Source of the DNA: Hybos culiciformis
Lineage: Eukaryota; Arthropoda; Insecta; Diptera; Hybotidae
DNA: 64,000 nucleotides
Reading direction: 5' to 3'
NCBI GenBank assembly: GCA_964007475.1
Contig: OZ023273.1
Coordinates: 21,129,557 to 21,193,556, forward strand
The notes beneath the pieces were generated by a model. That model was given only the letters and a program-made list of their open reading frames with translations, had not been told where the DNA came from and ran no database searches. Each line of letters begins with the position of its first letter. The first letter of the stretch is position 1. Below, one piece after another: positions 13,027 to 26,601 of this stretch. The position numbers and the translations under genes are program-made.

Positions 13027-14382
13027 AGGAGGATGAAATGCTTTACGTAAACCTAAAAATAAAAAATAAAAAATTAAGATACAAATATACATATTTTAGC
13101 ACGGGTTTTCATTCGATTCGACTTTTCATTTTACTTTAGTAAACATTTTGATTACTTTTAAAAATTCGAAATGTTTTGGAATTCCATTTTAAAGTAACAA
13201 TGCCTGAAGAGATCACAAATTTTTTTATGATAAAAATAACAAATTTTTAAATTGAATTGTATTTGTAAATGCAAGACCGTAAATATTTTTTTTCCCTGAA
13301 ATTTAAACCACGAAAAGACGGGCGCTTATCTATGATCTCATTGTCTGAGTTTAATATAAAAATTTTTAATAAAATAATTTTTTTTTAAATCTGGTCAAAG
13401 GCAAAACACTTCACCTATATATCCAATTCCATATAAATAAAAAAGAAAATCATGGCCTTTTTGAACATAAAGAAATGTACAGAATTTTTTAAATCTTTAA
13501 ATTCAATCAAAAAAAAAATGTATGCATATTTTTGCACAAGTTAAATTCAACAGGGTGTTTTTATGACAAATTATAATTTTTTTTTAGCAATCTATTTTTT
13601 GTCCAAAATTTCATTTCCCAAACTGAGAAATAGATTTAATTCGTAAGAAGAAAAATTAAAAAGATTCGATTCCTCAAAACTTCACTTCTAACCCTGATGA
13701 AAACACGGGACAATCCTCAAATTTGAACAAAACAAAAAATATCCTTTTTCAAGTTTTATTTCACTAACAAATATAAAAACTTATCAGTAGTACTAGTAAA
13801 ATCCTCTTCAGTGAGAAAACAACAATTAAAATAATTTTTTTTTTTTTTAATAACTATTTGAATTTTTTAATTAATTAATAATTAATAATTATAAATGTAA
13901 ATGGTAAATAATAAAAAAATATAATAATTAGTTTTAATTTTTAAACAATTTTAAAAATGCACAAATTTTTGGCTAAAATGTCCCCATATTGATTAGCAAA
14001 AATATATTTATATATAAATATATACATAAATTTACATACATATTATACATTAGTTTAGTTAGTTATTAATGTTCTTATTGAAATACTCTGTACATAACAT
14101 ATGTATATTATTTTTATTTATTTTTTCAAAAGACCCATGGTGTGCAAATAATTTTACAAAGTCATTCTTCGCCCCTATGCAATGTTCATCTTAGCCCTTT
14201 TCGTTTTTTTTTTTTTTTTGTATAGAAAGGAAATGAAATATCAAAAGTTAAAATCTCTAAAATGAATGGCCTAACAAAAAACATTTAAAAATATGAAATG
14301 TTGATATGAAAGTCTTTATAAAAACTTAAATGTATTTACGGAAATGTGCAGATATTTCCAATTGGATTTTTTATTCTTTTCT
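13027..14382. other. gene-free AT-rich DNA
   Basis: No supported gene or element; mainly A/T tracts. Confidence 0.45.
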
Positions 14383-14732
14383 ATTTCAAGACGATTATTA
14401 GGTTTTCAATATTTTTTATATAAATTGTACTTAAATTATATAGAAATTTTAACCGCAGACTTGTTCAGTTCAGTAAATATGGGTTTTTTTCACATCACAG
14501 CAATACCACTTCTTCTCGTAAGCATATAAGAGGTAACTTACACTTTCGACATAAATTTCAAGACGATTATTAGGTTTTCAATATTTTTTATATAAATTGT
14601 ACTTAAATTATATAGAAATTTTAACCGCAGACTTGTTCAGTTCAGTATAAATATGGGTTTTTTTCACATCACAGCAATACCACTTCTTCTCGTAAGCATA
14701 TAAGAGGTAACTTACACTTTCGACATAAATTT
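14383..14732. repeat. 172-bp tandem duplication
   Basis: The segment beginning ATTTCAAGACGATTATTAGG is repeated head-to-tail with a period of 172 bp (14383-14554, then from 14555). The copies are nearly identical; the visible difference is a 2-bp insertion in the second (CAGTATAAATATGGG against CAGTAAATATGGG). An open frame crossing the first copy (14344-14529) shows no coding signal. Confidence 0.85.
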
Positions 14733-17700
14733 AAATCCTTTTAATCTCTGGTTTAATAAATTTCTTATTTTATAAAATTATATATATTCTTCATATAACT
14801 GTACCCAGGCTATATTTACAAATATTCATAATTAAACTTTCTTTCTTCTGCTATTTTAGTTATTGCTTGATTAATCAAATTTTCTCTATAAAAAATTGAG
14901 TTTGACTTAAGATTTCTACGATAAAATTTCAACAAGATCTTCGACTAGCGTTTATAACTTTTTAGCATTATAAGAACAAAACATAAACAAATCAACTTTT
15001 AACGAAAATGGAGAAAAAATTTTCTTTTGCAGTTCATTATTATTCCTTATGTTTTCTTTTTTTTTTGTGAACAGAAGTGATTGTAAGACTTAAATGGTTA
15101 CCCCCTAGGTGTTTTATTTTCGTATTTTTTTTTTTTACATGGGATTAAAGTTTTTTTTTTTAAACTAAACAATGGGAAAATAAAACGTCTAATTGAAAGA
15201 AATAACGTGAAAATATTAAATGGGCGTAATAATATTTTAACACAATATTTAATAATAATTTTATTACAAAATTTTTAGCTGGAACCCATTAATAAAATCA
15301 AAATAATCAGTAATTTCGAAAGAAAAACAAATTACAATTAGAATTTCCAAAAAAATATGTAAACGTAAAAAAGGAAGTGAAATGTAAAAATATTATTGGC
15401 TTTAAAAAAATATTTTTATCTAGATACATTCATTATACGTGTGACCTGAATTAAATTTGACCGACTCCTATCTTTATAAATTTTTTGTCTGTTTAGGTAT
15501 ATCAAATTTTACTGAAATCAGAAAAAAAAACTTCTGAGCATCAGCTGGAATTGAATGTGTGGAATTAAAAAAAAATCTAGAGTTAGCGTCGAACATAATT
15601 GATCAATATTCTTTCCAGTGTATATTTAATAAAACAGTCAATGGCTTTTTAAAAGTTATTGCTATTTAATTGGGTTAGATTTATACAAATATTTGATTTG
15701 TATACGTAGTCAATCATTGCTACGATATTGTACATTTAAAATTTTTATTTATGTTTTTTTACATACATATACTTATGTACATAACTACATACATGATTCC
15801 TTCTTTCAAAAGATCTAGAGAAAGTATTACATTATTGCTTAACTGAAACCAAACGAAATATAACTACAGTTAAAACGAAAAACAATTTGTGTTGATGATG
15901 AGACTTTCATTTTTAGTATTGATTTAACCGGATTTTTTTATTACCATAGAAGTTGTGTTGGTATTAAAGCCCAATTTATAAAACATTTATTAAAAGCTGT
16001 ACATTGACAAAAAAAATATATATGTAATAACATTTTAGACAAGAAATAAAGATTATTGCCGATTTCACGTACGTTATAAATTTGCATTTTCTAAACGATA
16101 TATTTCGGTCCGAAATTTTATGTAACATAAATTTTCAAGAAGTTTTTTTTTTACTTCAGTCATGCGAAAGACCCTTAAGATTTTTTTTATTATCTATGTA
16201 TAATCCCGTATTGCCGTATTGTTATAAAATTTTTTAAATTTATTTTCAGATTTTCATAAAAGATAAAAGGTGATCAATAAAAAAGATTTGTTATTTTTAC
16301 AAACTTAGTTTTAATTCGTTATTATCATTCGTAATACTTTTCAGAAATATCGAAAACCATTTTAGTAATGTTTGGCAAATTCATTAGTGACAGAATTCGT
16401 CGTCGTTGCTTTTTGTTTTTTAAATGCACATTGTGACATCGCGATTATTTGGGTAATATTTAAATAATTAAAACCTAAAAAATAATAATCAAATAATAAA
16501 ATTTTTGAATTGACCAAAGTTGTCAAACAAAATTGATGTCCAGAAGAAAGTTATGAAAATAAGTTTCGTCAAATATTGACCTATTGAGTATACGTAACAA
16601 TAAATTTTCAATTCATACAGCATTAAACAGATTTCTTCAAAAAGGATAATTTCAAATAAAATTGATTTTAAAAAAAAAATAAAACAATCGATTTTGATAA
16701 ATCTTAAGCTCTGTGACACTGACAACATAAAACAATTGTGTTTAGAAAAAACAACACAGCCATCTCGGCATCGTAGCGCAGCAGATAATTTTTTTTTTCC
16801 TTTCCCTATGCATATTTTTATTTGTACAAAGTAATAAAATCTCCTGATGAGATTTCTTTGAAATTTTCTTAATAGGTACGTAATACTTTTAGTTATTATT
16901 TCTTTATCATTAAATTGACTTTTTTCAATTAAATTGACTTTTTTTCAATTAAATTATCTTGTCATTAGATTTGCAGAATATTCTGCAGAATTTATTAAAA
17001 TCCTTTTTAATTACTTTTTAATTTTTAGTATTAATTAATTATACCATGCGATTAATAATAATGAGAAAAAACGCCATAATTTATTATAATACTAACTAAT
17101 TTTGGCATACTAATTCAGTAATTTTGGATGAAATGCAGCATAGGGAAAAATTTAATTATTAGAGTGAAATGTTGAAATCAATTTGTTTGTTATAGCTTAT
17201 GCATTGCACCAAAGAAACTATGTAAAAAAACTTAAATAAATAAAAAAAAATTAGAAAAATATGCGGATTATCAAGTATCTTAATTTACAGAAACATAATA
17301 ATACAAGTATTTATTTTAACTTATATCTTCATTGACATATTATATTATGTGAAAATATATTTTTATGAAATGTAGAATATACAAACGATTATAAAACTAA
17401 AATTTTAAATTTTATTTTATTAAACATTTTTGCATTCAATATTTTTATAGGACAAGGCATTCCGTAAACATTTATTTATAATATTTTTTATATTCATTAT
17501 TGTGCTACCCCATTATTTATACAAATTGATTTTGATAATATGTAATTTGATAAACAAAAAAATCTAACATATAGGCAGTGCATTTAAAGATGAAAAATTT
17601 GTTGTAGGTAATTTTGATAATAATTTTAACATCACAAAAATGTATACAATTTTTAGCAATAATAAATTATTGAATCATTTTTAATTTCATTATAAATCAT

Positions 17701-20700
17701 TTTAATTACATAATGAATTATTGTAAACACCTTAAATCGGATGGTATAACTAATCACCTTATCAAACATCTTGTTTTAAAGCCTTACATACTACTATGTA
17801 TGTGATGCTTAAGAATCAAATAAAAAACCTGTGAAAATAATTATATCAAAGATTAAAGGCTATACAAAACCTTAAAATCGCACAAAACTATTAAATAATT
17901 TCAGTTAATTTTTTCTAGACTTTTAAAAGAGTAAAATTTTTCTAAACCTATATTGACCATTTACTAACAAAAAAGTAAACATACATAGTATACAAAAAAT
18001 ATAGTTTCAGGCACGGCTCAAAAATAAAAGTCTGTTCAACGTAAGTATAATTAATCACCATAAACCATTTCATGAATCCGAGTTGTTTAAAATCAAAACA
18101 AATTCCAGGATCTATCAACTTAGTAAAAAAATAATACATATTTGCATACATACTGTACTTGTAAAAAGTAAAACAAAATTTAACCGTGTTAGAGGTGTTC
18201 TTTTAAAGTAGAATGATAAAATCCAGTTCTCATTCAGATTGACTTTTATTACAAATAAATATTAATATCGGTAAAGAGGAATTGAAATCACCAAAGGTGT
18301 TTTCTCATACTGAAACAAGAAGAACTGTAACATTATTAATAACTTTAATTGGAAAATATGCGAACAATGTACAGCAACATTATTATGTTATGATGTGCGA
18401 AACATAAATATAAAAATTTTCTTGCCATTAAATATTAAAAAAATTGTATGTTCTTTTTTTGTTCAAAATATGAAAATAAGGTAATTTCACGATTTATTGC
18501 ATTTTTACATTTTTTTTTTTGCAAGAAAATCGATGCAATTTTGGGATGAGAAATAACAAAAAAAATGGAAATGTTTCTTGACCATGCTTCATTTATTGAT
18601 AAAAACATATTCATTGAAGAAAAACCATAACAACACAAACACTGGTTCTTCTGTTTCTACGCAATTTAAGTGTGAAATTTCAAAATTATATTAATTAAAG
18701 TTAACTTATTTCTTAAAACCAAAAAGCAATTTTTAATTTGAAAATTTTTAGGTTTCCTACTTCTTTTTTTTAAGCTGAAAAAGAATCTGTGATCAGTTCT
18801 AACAAAAGCTTTTATATTATAAGATTATAAGGTACCATTGCCTGATCAGAGCAATATTTGAAATGATTTATTACTCATATTAATTTTTTTTATTTCTCAA
18901 ACTTATTTCATATATTTTTATAATAATCTAAATATTCTAAATATTCCAACAAATTCTTTCAAAGGCACTGTCTCTACAATACAAATATTTTTTAACCATT
19001 CAATTACATTTTTTATGAAACTATTTTAAGAAATTTTTCCATATAATTTAGAAAATTCTTCAAAATAATAAGTAGGTAAAACTCCAACAGTATTTTTATA
19101 TAAGAAATAAGCTCGTAATTCCGAGAAATATTTCAAAATTAAAGTATAAAGGATTTAAAATACATACTTATCATCAAAAACAGTTAGGTATTTTTTCTTA
19201 GAATTTTTCACAGAAGGACTCGTTCATTTTATTTATATTTATTTCAATGTTTAATAGTTAAAATATTTTGTTTTTCTGTTTATTTATTTAGCAAAAATGG
19301 TCACCGTAGTAGAACATTTAGAATGAAATCGATTTAGGAAACGAATTGCTTCGAAACAAAACCAACGCAGAAAGTTATTTATTAATATGTTAGAAAATAA
19401 CTTAATCTACTTCAAAGATTCATTTACATATTATGTTTTTGTACTTGTTACATTGCATTTTGATTAATGCACATATACTCGTAGTTTATTTTTTATGAAT
19501 TCGAGTATTCTAGTATTCTAGTGGAATCTTAAAAGAAAAATTTAATTTATATTACATTATTTTAAAATATATAATAATTAACATGAAATTTTTTATTAAA
19601 TTAAAAATAATAAAAATATACATTTTAAATGACTTAATGATAGATTTTCTTTTAATATAAAATTACGTCACCTTAAGTCATGTTTATAAAAAAAAAAAAA
19701 AACCTGAAGTGGGATAAACTTATATTGTTCAATATTTGTATATTCGTCGACGATATTTACATAAATGTGTAACTTTTTAGTTATATTTTTACTGATTCAG
19801 TAAGTGAGTTCATTTTTTTTTAATCTTCTCATGAAAATTCTTCTCTGTTTTTGTTCCTTCAAAACCAGAAAGAAACTTGAAAGGGATAAAAATAAAAACT
19901 TAAAAAATTATGGGCTATACTGAGAAATCCACTATTAAAGTAAAAAACCCCATTGGCGTTTTTTTTTTTCTTGTTTTTAAAATTCATTCATAGAATTATT
20001 GACGATATGTTTTACATGCCAATAATTTGAAACTTTCATTTCTTTATTTTTAATGAATTTTACAAATTTTAAGAATATTTTTATTCAATTTTTTTTTTTT
20101 CAACCTGGTCGTTGGTAGTTTGGTTGATTTAACAAATAAACTAAGATAAATATGTAACATCTTATTGGTTTCTTGTTTCTAGTGATCAAAAAATAGTAAA
20201 AATGATGATGCTTCATCTACTTAATATAATTTAGATTAATCATTTTATTTTAATCCTAAGTAGTAAAATTATCTACAATAGATATTCATATTCTCAAAAT
20301 TAAAAATATGTTTATAAATTTTATACATTATTCAGTGCTAGATTTTGTTTGAGTTCAAATATGGTGTTAAAAATAGTGTAGATTGTCTGAACTCGATACC
20401 AAATATTATTTATGATTTTTTTTTTTAAACAGAACACATTATAAAGCGAAACCAATTTTCAGCTGGTTTTTTTCTTTTTTTTACTTTTTTGTTTGCTGTA
20501 AATTTTTATTTTCCAGGAATTTTTTGATAAAATAAAATTATTATATTTTTGTTTGCAAAAAAAATTTATGAAAGAAAAAATTAAAATAATAAAATTACAC
20601 TTCACAAAAAAAGAAACCAATTTGTAAAGTGCATGTTTATATATTTTTTTTATTTCAAAATTTGTTTCAATCAACATGCTAATTAAATTATGTACTTTAA

Positions 20701-22359
20701 TAATGTTTAGTTAATAAAATGAAAACTCACATCAAATCTGTCAACTTTGAATTATATCACTTAATGTAATTATAATATAATCAAAAACTATAATTATAGT
20801 ATAAGTATCAAGAAAGTTTATTATCGTTCGCTATTCTGCAATTGATTATTCTGTTTAAATCAAAACAACACTTTCGATTTGAAAATAGAATCTGTTTAAT
20901 TTATATTCGCGGAAATTTGATCGTGATTACTTTTATTTGCCTAATAATTTTTCTTGTTTTCCTCATTTTTTCTTCCTGATGTATTCTTAAGAATGGCCAA
21001 AAACATTAAATCTTACAAATAGTACTAATTATTAATTTTTAATCGGAACAGATTTTGACTAAATATTAATGAGTCTTGACTTATTAAGGGCTTATATACT
21101 ATGACTAAGTGACCAACTTAGAAAATTAACAAGAAATATAATTCAACACAATACAAACCTTATCTCTTCTAATTTCATTTGACTTAAATTAAATTATTTA
21201 TTTCTTTTACACATAAATTTTCTGATGTGTGTTATGAATGTAAATACATATAATATTTTTGCATACATGAATATATGAAGACTTACATAAACTTAATAAT
21301 TTATTATGTCATCGTAAACATTCAATACAGTATTAATTGTATTATGCCATGGTTTCAGGATACAAAAAATATAGATACTTAGTAGGAAAATTTTATTATT
21401 TATTTCTTCAACCCAACAAGAAAAGCAAGTTATCCACTCAATGCAAAAAATGTAATTTTAAATGATTCTTTAATTTTATTTTCAAATTAATACAGTTTTG
21501 CTATTTGGGTAATTCAGGAAGAAACATCATTTAAAACTAAGTAACTAAGTAAACTTTAATAAAAAAAAAAAAAAAAAAGTAATAAAATAGTTTTTTAAAT
21601 ATTCATTAAAAAAAAAAAGTTATTAACTTTTCATCGCTGTTGTCACTTTGAACAAAAAAAATTACTATAATGTAATATAAGTATTATCTTCTTGAGGAAA
21701 CTCAATACTTATCTTTATAAAAAAAAATTGGAAATAATTTTATTAAATATTTTAAAGCCCAGATTATTTATTTCTTTATTAATGCATATATAATATTCAA
21801 CATATTTAAAATGAATAGCTGTCATTGATATTTTATCGAATGCTAATCTGTTGAAGTTATCCGAAATGTATCGAGAGTGTAGTAATATTAATTTATTTAT
21901 TTTTTCTTTTGCATACTTAAGTTCAGCACGCACGATTGATGTCATTCATCATCATAACAAGACAACAAACGAAAGAATGCACCAGCATAAATATATAAAC
22001 TAATTAACAATTGAATAAGTAAAATATTTTTAACTCAAAAACAAAGAATTCAACCGACGCGACGAAGATGAGAATCAATTAAAAAAAATAAATTTAAACT
22101 TTTGAAATGTATGTAATTGATTTCAGTTTTATTATAATGCACAAATACATAAATTAAATGTCAAATTATACTTACTTAGTTGTTCGAAAATCTTTCAAAC
22201 CAGTGTACGACTTAATTAATAAATGAACTATTAAACTAAAATTAGGTATAATAATACTATATATTTTAAGAGGGCCAGACGGAGACGGTTGACTTAGTTT
22301 CACGTACATATATACAAATACATCATCATTATGGTTTATTAACATTTGCACATCATCAT
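14733..22359. other. gene-free AT-rich DNA
   Basis: About 7.6 kb without a recognisable exon. The longest open frames are under 80 codons and rich in Phe, Ile, Lys and Tyr. A 20-bp imperfect tandem repeat (AATTAAATTGACTTTTTTTC) lies near 16911-16955, and a TAGTATTC duplication near 19508. Confidence 0.45.
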
Positions 22360-22716
22360 TTTGATTGATATTTTATTAATTTCTAAAGTCTCCTCATCAA
22401 ATGCATAAAAATGACGACATAAAAAATTCAATTTACAATATCAATATTGAAAAATATATTTTTCTCTATAAATCATTAGATAAAATAACTGCTATAAATA
22501 AAGTAAAAACTAACTAAAATTCGTAGAAAAATTAATTATTGAATTTATGCATCACAAACTTTATAAATTGAACAGAAATATTGTTGCCTTTATATTTAAA
22601 TTTTTGCGTCTATCTAATGATGTTATTTGATTGATATTTTATTAATTTCTAAAGTCTCCTCATCAAATGCATAAAAATGACGACATAAAAAATTCAATTT
22701 ACAATATCAATATTGA
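22360..22716. repeat. duplicated blocks A-B-A'
   Basis: Block A (22360-22450, starting TTTGATTGATATTTTATTAA) recurs at 22626-22716 with no difference seen. Between them lies block B (22451-22627). Near its ends B has the inverted pair ATCATTAGATA and TATCTAATGAT, which suggests that it contains a small foldback element. A second B lies 1.5 kb downstream. Confidence 0.82.
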
Positions 22717-22930
22717 CGAGTGTCTATGTGTTTGTGTGTATACACAACGAGCTGTATAACAAATTTGATTAACATGTATTGTATACTGCTTTAATGTGCA
22801 TGGGAGAGGGAGTTGAAAACAATACATTTACAATGATAAAAATAAACAAAAAAGTTCAAAATGAAGCAAGGAAATAAAATTTAATTAATACGGAAGTAAA
22901 TTTATTTCTCGAAATGATTTCAAACCGGAT

Positions 22931-23183
22931 GATTTAAGATCAGCTAATTCCTAAAATATTAAAAAAAAATTAGTAATTTTTCCAAAAAAAATTATTCATT
23001 TTCTTTTTTGCAAAAAAAAAAATCGAATAATTTTTTTTTAGAAAAATTACTAATTTTTTTTTATATTATTTTAGGAACTAATGGTCTTCTTAAATTTTAT
23101 TTAATTTTATTTTTAATTATAAAAAAAAATAATAATAATTTTATAATTATTTTTTTTTATAATTAAAAATAAAATCAAATAAT
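22931..23183. repeat. two adjacent imperfect palindromes
   Basis: The first, about 22931-23095, pairs GATTTAAGATCAGCTAATTCCTAAAAT-like sequence with a reversed copy ending near 23095 and includes TAGTAATTTTTC opposite GAAAAATTACTA. The second, about 23093-23183, pairs TTTTATTTTTAATTATAAAA with TTTTATAATTAAAAATAAAA. Both are almost purely A+T and would form long hairpins. Confidence 0.65.
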
Positions 23184-23578
23184 AAATATATAGTTATAAT
23201 TTATATTTACAATAAATAATCTCCTTGTTGCTGCCATTTTCCTCGTTTGAAAGAAAAAAAAATTCTTACTTGACATTTGACAGCAAACTTTATAATGACA
23301 ACAAAGATGTTTTCAGGGTTACCATTGTTCTATTTTTATTCATTTTGTTTTTTTGAAAAATAAGTGCAATTTTTGAAGTGTGGTTTAAATTTTTGTACTA
23401 AAATCCAACCACACTCGTTTAAAAATTTAGTAGTAGAGGTTCGAAGATCCTTTAAAAATAGTAGATTGAAACACATGTTAAGAAAATTCATTGACTGATC
23501 GACTGGCCGCTTTTTAGAAAAAAAAAAATAAAATAGCCGCGTATTTTTTTATTGGTTCTTTTTTTTTTTTTTTTGTTT

Positions 23579-23622
23579 GCTCAGAGGGAAAATATAGATT
23601 AGCTCAGAGGGAAAATATAGAT
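23579..23622. repeat. 22-bp tandem duplication
   Basis: GCTCAGAGGGAAAATATAGA occurs twice in direct succession with a 22-bp period. It is one of several local duplications clustered at 22.3-24.1 kb. Confidence 0.8.
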
Positions 23623-23775
23623 TTTTAGCATTATAAACTAAGCTTTGTTTGACATTGATATGATGCATGTGAGAGGTATACATTTGCAATTTTTTTTTTT
23701 TTTTTGGTATTTGTCTGTTTGAAATATTGTGAGTGTGAGTGATATTATTTTTGTTTATAGTATTACGCAGTTCAA

Positions 23776-23935
23776 AATGAAGAATGTAAATACAATATAG
23801 AGCAATGTAAATACAATTTACATCACAGGGAAATGTAAATACAATTTACATTCCTCTATAATTGCATGTGTATTGATGCATGTAATGGAGCATTTACCGA
23901 GCTAAATTTGCGAATGTAAATACAACTTACCGAAG
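23776..23935. repeat. cluster of ATGTAAATACAATTTACAT palindromes
   Basis: The motif AATGTAAATACAA occurs four times. Twice it is completed to the palindromic ATGTAAATACAATTTACAT. ATGCATGT-type motifs lie between copies. It may be a decayed satellite or a protein-binding cluster; sequence alone does not decide. Confidence 0.6.
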
Positions 23936-23946
23936 CCATGCGCATT

Positions 23947-24123
23947 AAAATATATTTTTCTCTATAAATCATTAGATAAAATAACTGCTATAAATAAAGT
24001 AAAAACTAACTAAAATTCGTAGAAAAATTAATTATTGAATTTATGCATCACAAACTTTATAAATTGAACAGAAATATTGTTGCCTTTATATTTAAATTTT
24101 TGCGTCTATCTAATGATGTTATT
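23947..24123. repeat. block B' (second copy of 22451-22627)
   Basis: This 177-bp block matches 22451-22627 in direct orientation, 1,496 bp downstream, with no difference seen by eye. It lacks an adjoining A block on either side. Confidence 0.85.
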
Positions 24124-24588
24124 ATTCAGTTATTATACACATATGTACATTATTTTTTTCGCAAGCCTATAATTGAATTTAGTTAAATTGGATATCAATT
24201 TTGACTGATAACTATAATAACATTATATCAAAAACTATAATATATAATAAACACATATCATTAAGAACAAAATTTGCGAATCAACTTTTTATTTTTTTTA
24301 AATAAACATTTGTTGTTCGTAGGGGCCACACAATAATTAGAGGGATAAAAAAGAAACAAAAACATAAGAAACAGGAGGGAAAAATATGTACGAGAAGTAC
24401 AATTTTTTCATCGAACGCTGTACGTAAACATACACTTCTTTTTTTTTGTCGGAAAATTGAGAAAGAAAAGAGCAGATTAAAACAAAAATGGGTATCCAAA
24501 TTATTAAAACATCAATATATTTAATGTTCCTAATGCTATATCTTGATATTTTTCATTTATGACTATAAGTAATTATTTATGTAATATA

Positions 24589-24830
24589 TCGCGATTTCCA
24601 TAAAAAAAGTACTTTTTTTGTACACCGTACGTAATCCATATTTTGATAAGAAAACTTTTTTATTTTTTACCAGATTTCAAAAATTTTAGTGTTTCTGCAA
24701 AGTAGAGGAAAATTAAGCCCAACCATAGTTTAAGTTTGTTCCGAATCCAGTAAAAATAAAAAAGTTTTCCTAACAAAATATAAATTACGTACGGGTTACA
24801 AACGGCTTACTTTTTTTGTGGAAATCGCGA
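24589..24830. mobile_element. TA-flanked MITE, family 2
   Basis: A 242-bp element with inverted termini TCGCGATTTCCATAAAAAAA and TTTTTTTGTGGAAATCGCGA between TA dinucleotides. The arms stay similar inward for about 55 bp, both containing GTACGTAAT and ATATTTTG. No coding capacity. The TA target and long terminal repeats fit a Tc1/mariner-mobilised MITE. Confidence 0.85.
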
Positions 24831-24832
24831 TA

Positions 24833-26601
24833 TACAGTGTATTTAAACATTTGAACCGAACTTAGAGATTGATTAAATTAAATAACAGTCAATATAATCA
24901 ACCAAAACTCTATTATACTTAATTTTAAAATTAATACATCGAATACTAAAATGTACAAATAATTTTAATTTCCACTTTGGAACCAATATTAAATTATATG
25001 TACATATTTCAGTACTGATTAAGAAACTCAGTTTCTTAATCATAAGTAAATATGTATGAATTTCGCGCGTTGGAGTTTAAAAAAACATCATTATTATTAA
25101 TACATTGATAATAATTAAAATGTCCTCAAAGTGATATATTAACATTATGTATTTGCTGTTATTACATATGTAAATACATTTGGTTTTTAAGCGTAGATCT
25201 TCGTTATGTATTAATTTTTTTTTTTTGAATTATCGCCGCTAGATATTAAACACTGTAAAAATAAATCAAATTTCACAGAAATCATTATAATTACTAGTTT
25301 TTTTTTGTTTAAACAGAAAAAAAATTATTGCATGCATGTAAATGCAATTATTATAGTGTTGGACATTATTTAATAAGAATTGCTTTTGTTTTATTAAACG
25401 CAGCGGAAAATAACATAATGTTATTATTAGAAAATCATTATCCGTAAAAAAAATTTTTTTTTAAATTTTTAGTGGACAAATTAGTCGTGCACACTAAAAT
25501 TATTAAAAAATGAAAGTTTTTATTTGTAATGCATTTGTAATAAAAAAAAATAGAGGTCTGAATCTTATAAAATTAAAAACTAAAACAGAGCTAATATAAA
25601 TGACTTCAACTAATTTTAATTCACATCATAATATGGAGGTACATTTATATTTGAAGTGAAGCAATTAAAAGGAATTATTACACCAGCACCAGTAGAGTAT
25701 TTTTTAAAATATTTACAATTTGTAAACTCTCTTTTGATATCATTTAGATTTAGAGAATACTTTTCCTAGATATATATTGTATTCTAGTTCTCATTCAAAT
25801 GAAATAAGCAGTGTACATTGAATTTCATCAAAAATTATAATAAATCTTAATTTTGAACATTATGTAATTTTTAAAAGTTTTTGCTCAAAGGCATATTTTC
25901 ATTCTTCAAAAAAAAAAAAAAATAAGCATCGTTTATATTGCACATATTTTTGACTTTTCTTAAAAGAAAATAGTTTTTGGCGATAATTATTATTTAATTT
26001 TATTTTGTTTCACTGTTTTTTGGCTGGTATTCGTTTTCATTAAATGCCGTCTGTTCATGTCCGTCTGTCCTCTACCAAAAAGGCTTATAAATAACTATTA
26101 TAATGAATTGCTATATCGATTTCAATTCTTTGAGTAGGTACCACAATTTGCGCAATCTCGTTCACTTTCACCAAGATAATGAGATTCTAATTTTGAAAGT
26201 TAGCAGTCCTCAACCAGTCAAGAGTCTAAATAATTTCACATAAAATTTGATGTATTCTTATGAAAATTATTATTTTAGGTGTAGATAGTTGTTAATTAGA
26301 GGAACCAAAATAATATTAAACCTACAATTTGGTTGTGAATTTCAATAAAAAGTGTTCAACATGAAAATGGTTTATGACTAAATATAGCATTGATTTGAAT
26401 ATAATGTTTAGCCCCTGGTGTTGATCAAAGTATCTTAAAAGTAAAGTATCTTAGAAAGTTATTATTCAAACATGTAGGATGAAAAAATAGCAAAATTAAA
26501 TTACCTATCATATATCAACAACATCTATCATCTGTATGCTAGATTCTCCATTATTTTAATTTGCTTAGTAGTGTTAATAATATTACCTATTATTCTACAT
26601 C
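24833..26601. other. gene-free DNA
   Basis: AT-rich. A short patch at 26040-26220 (with CCGTCTGTTCATGTCCGTCT) has the look of an old retroelement end but cannot be assigned. Confidence 0.4.
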
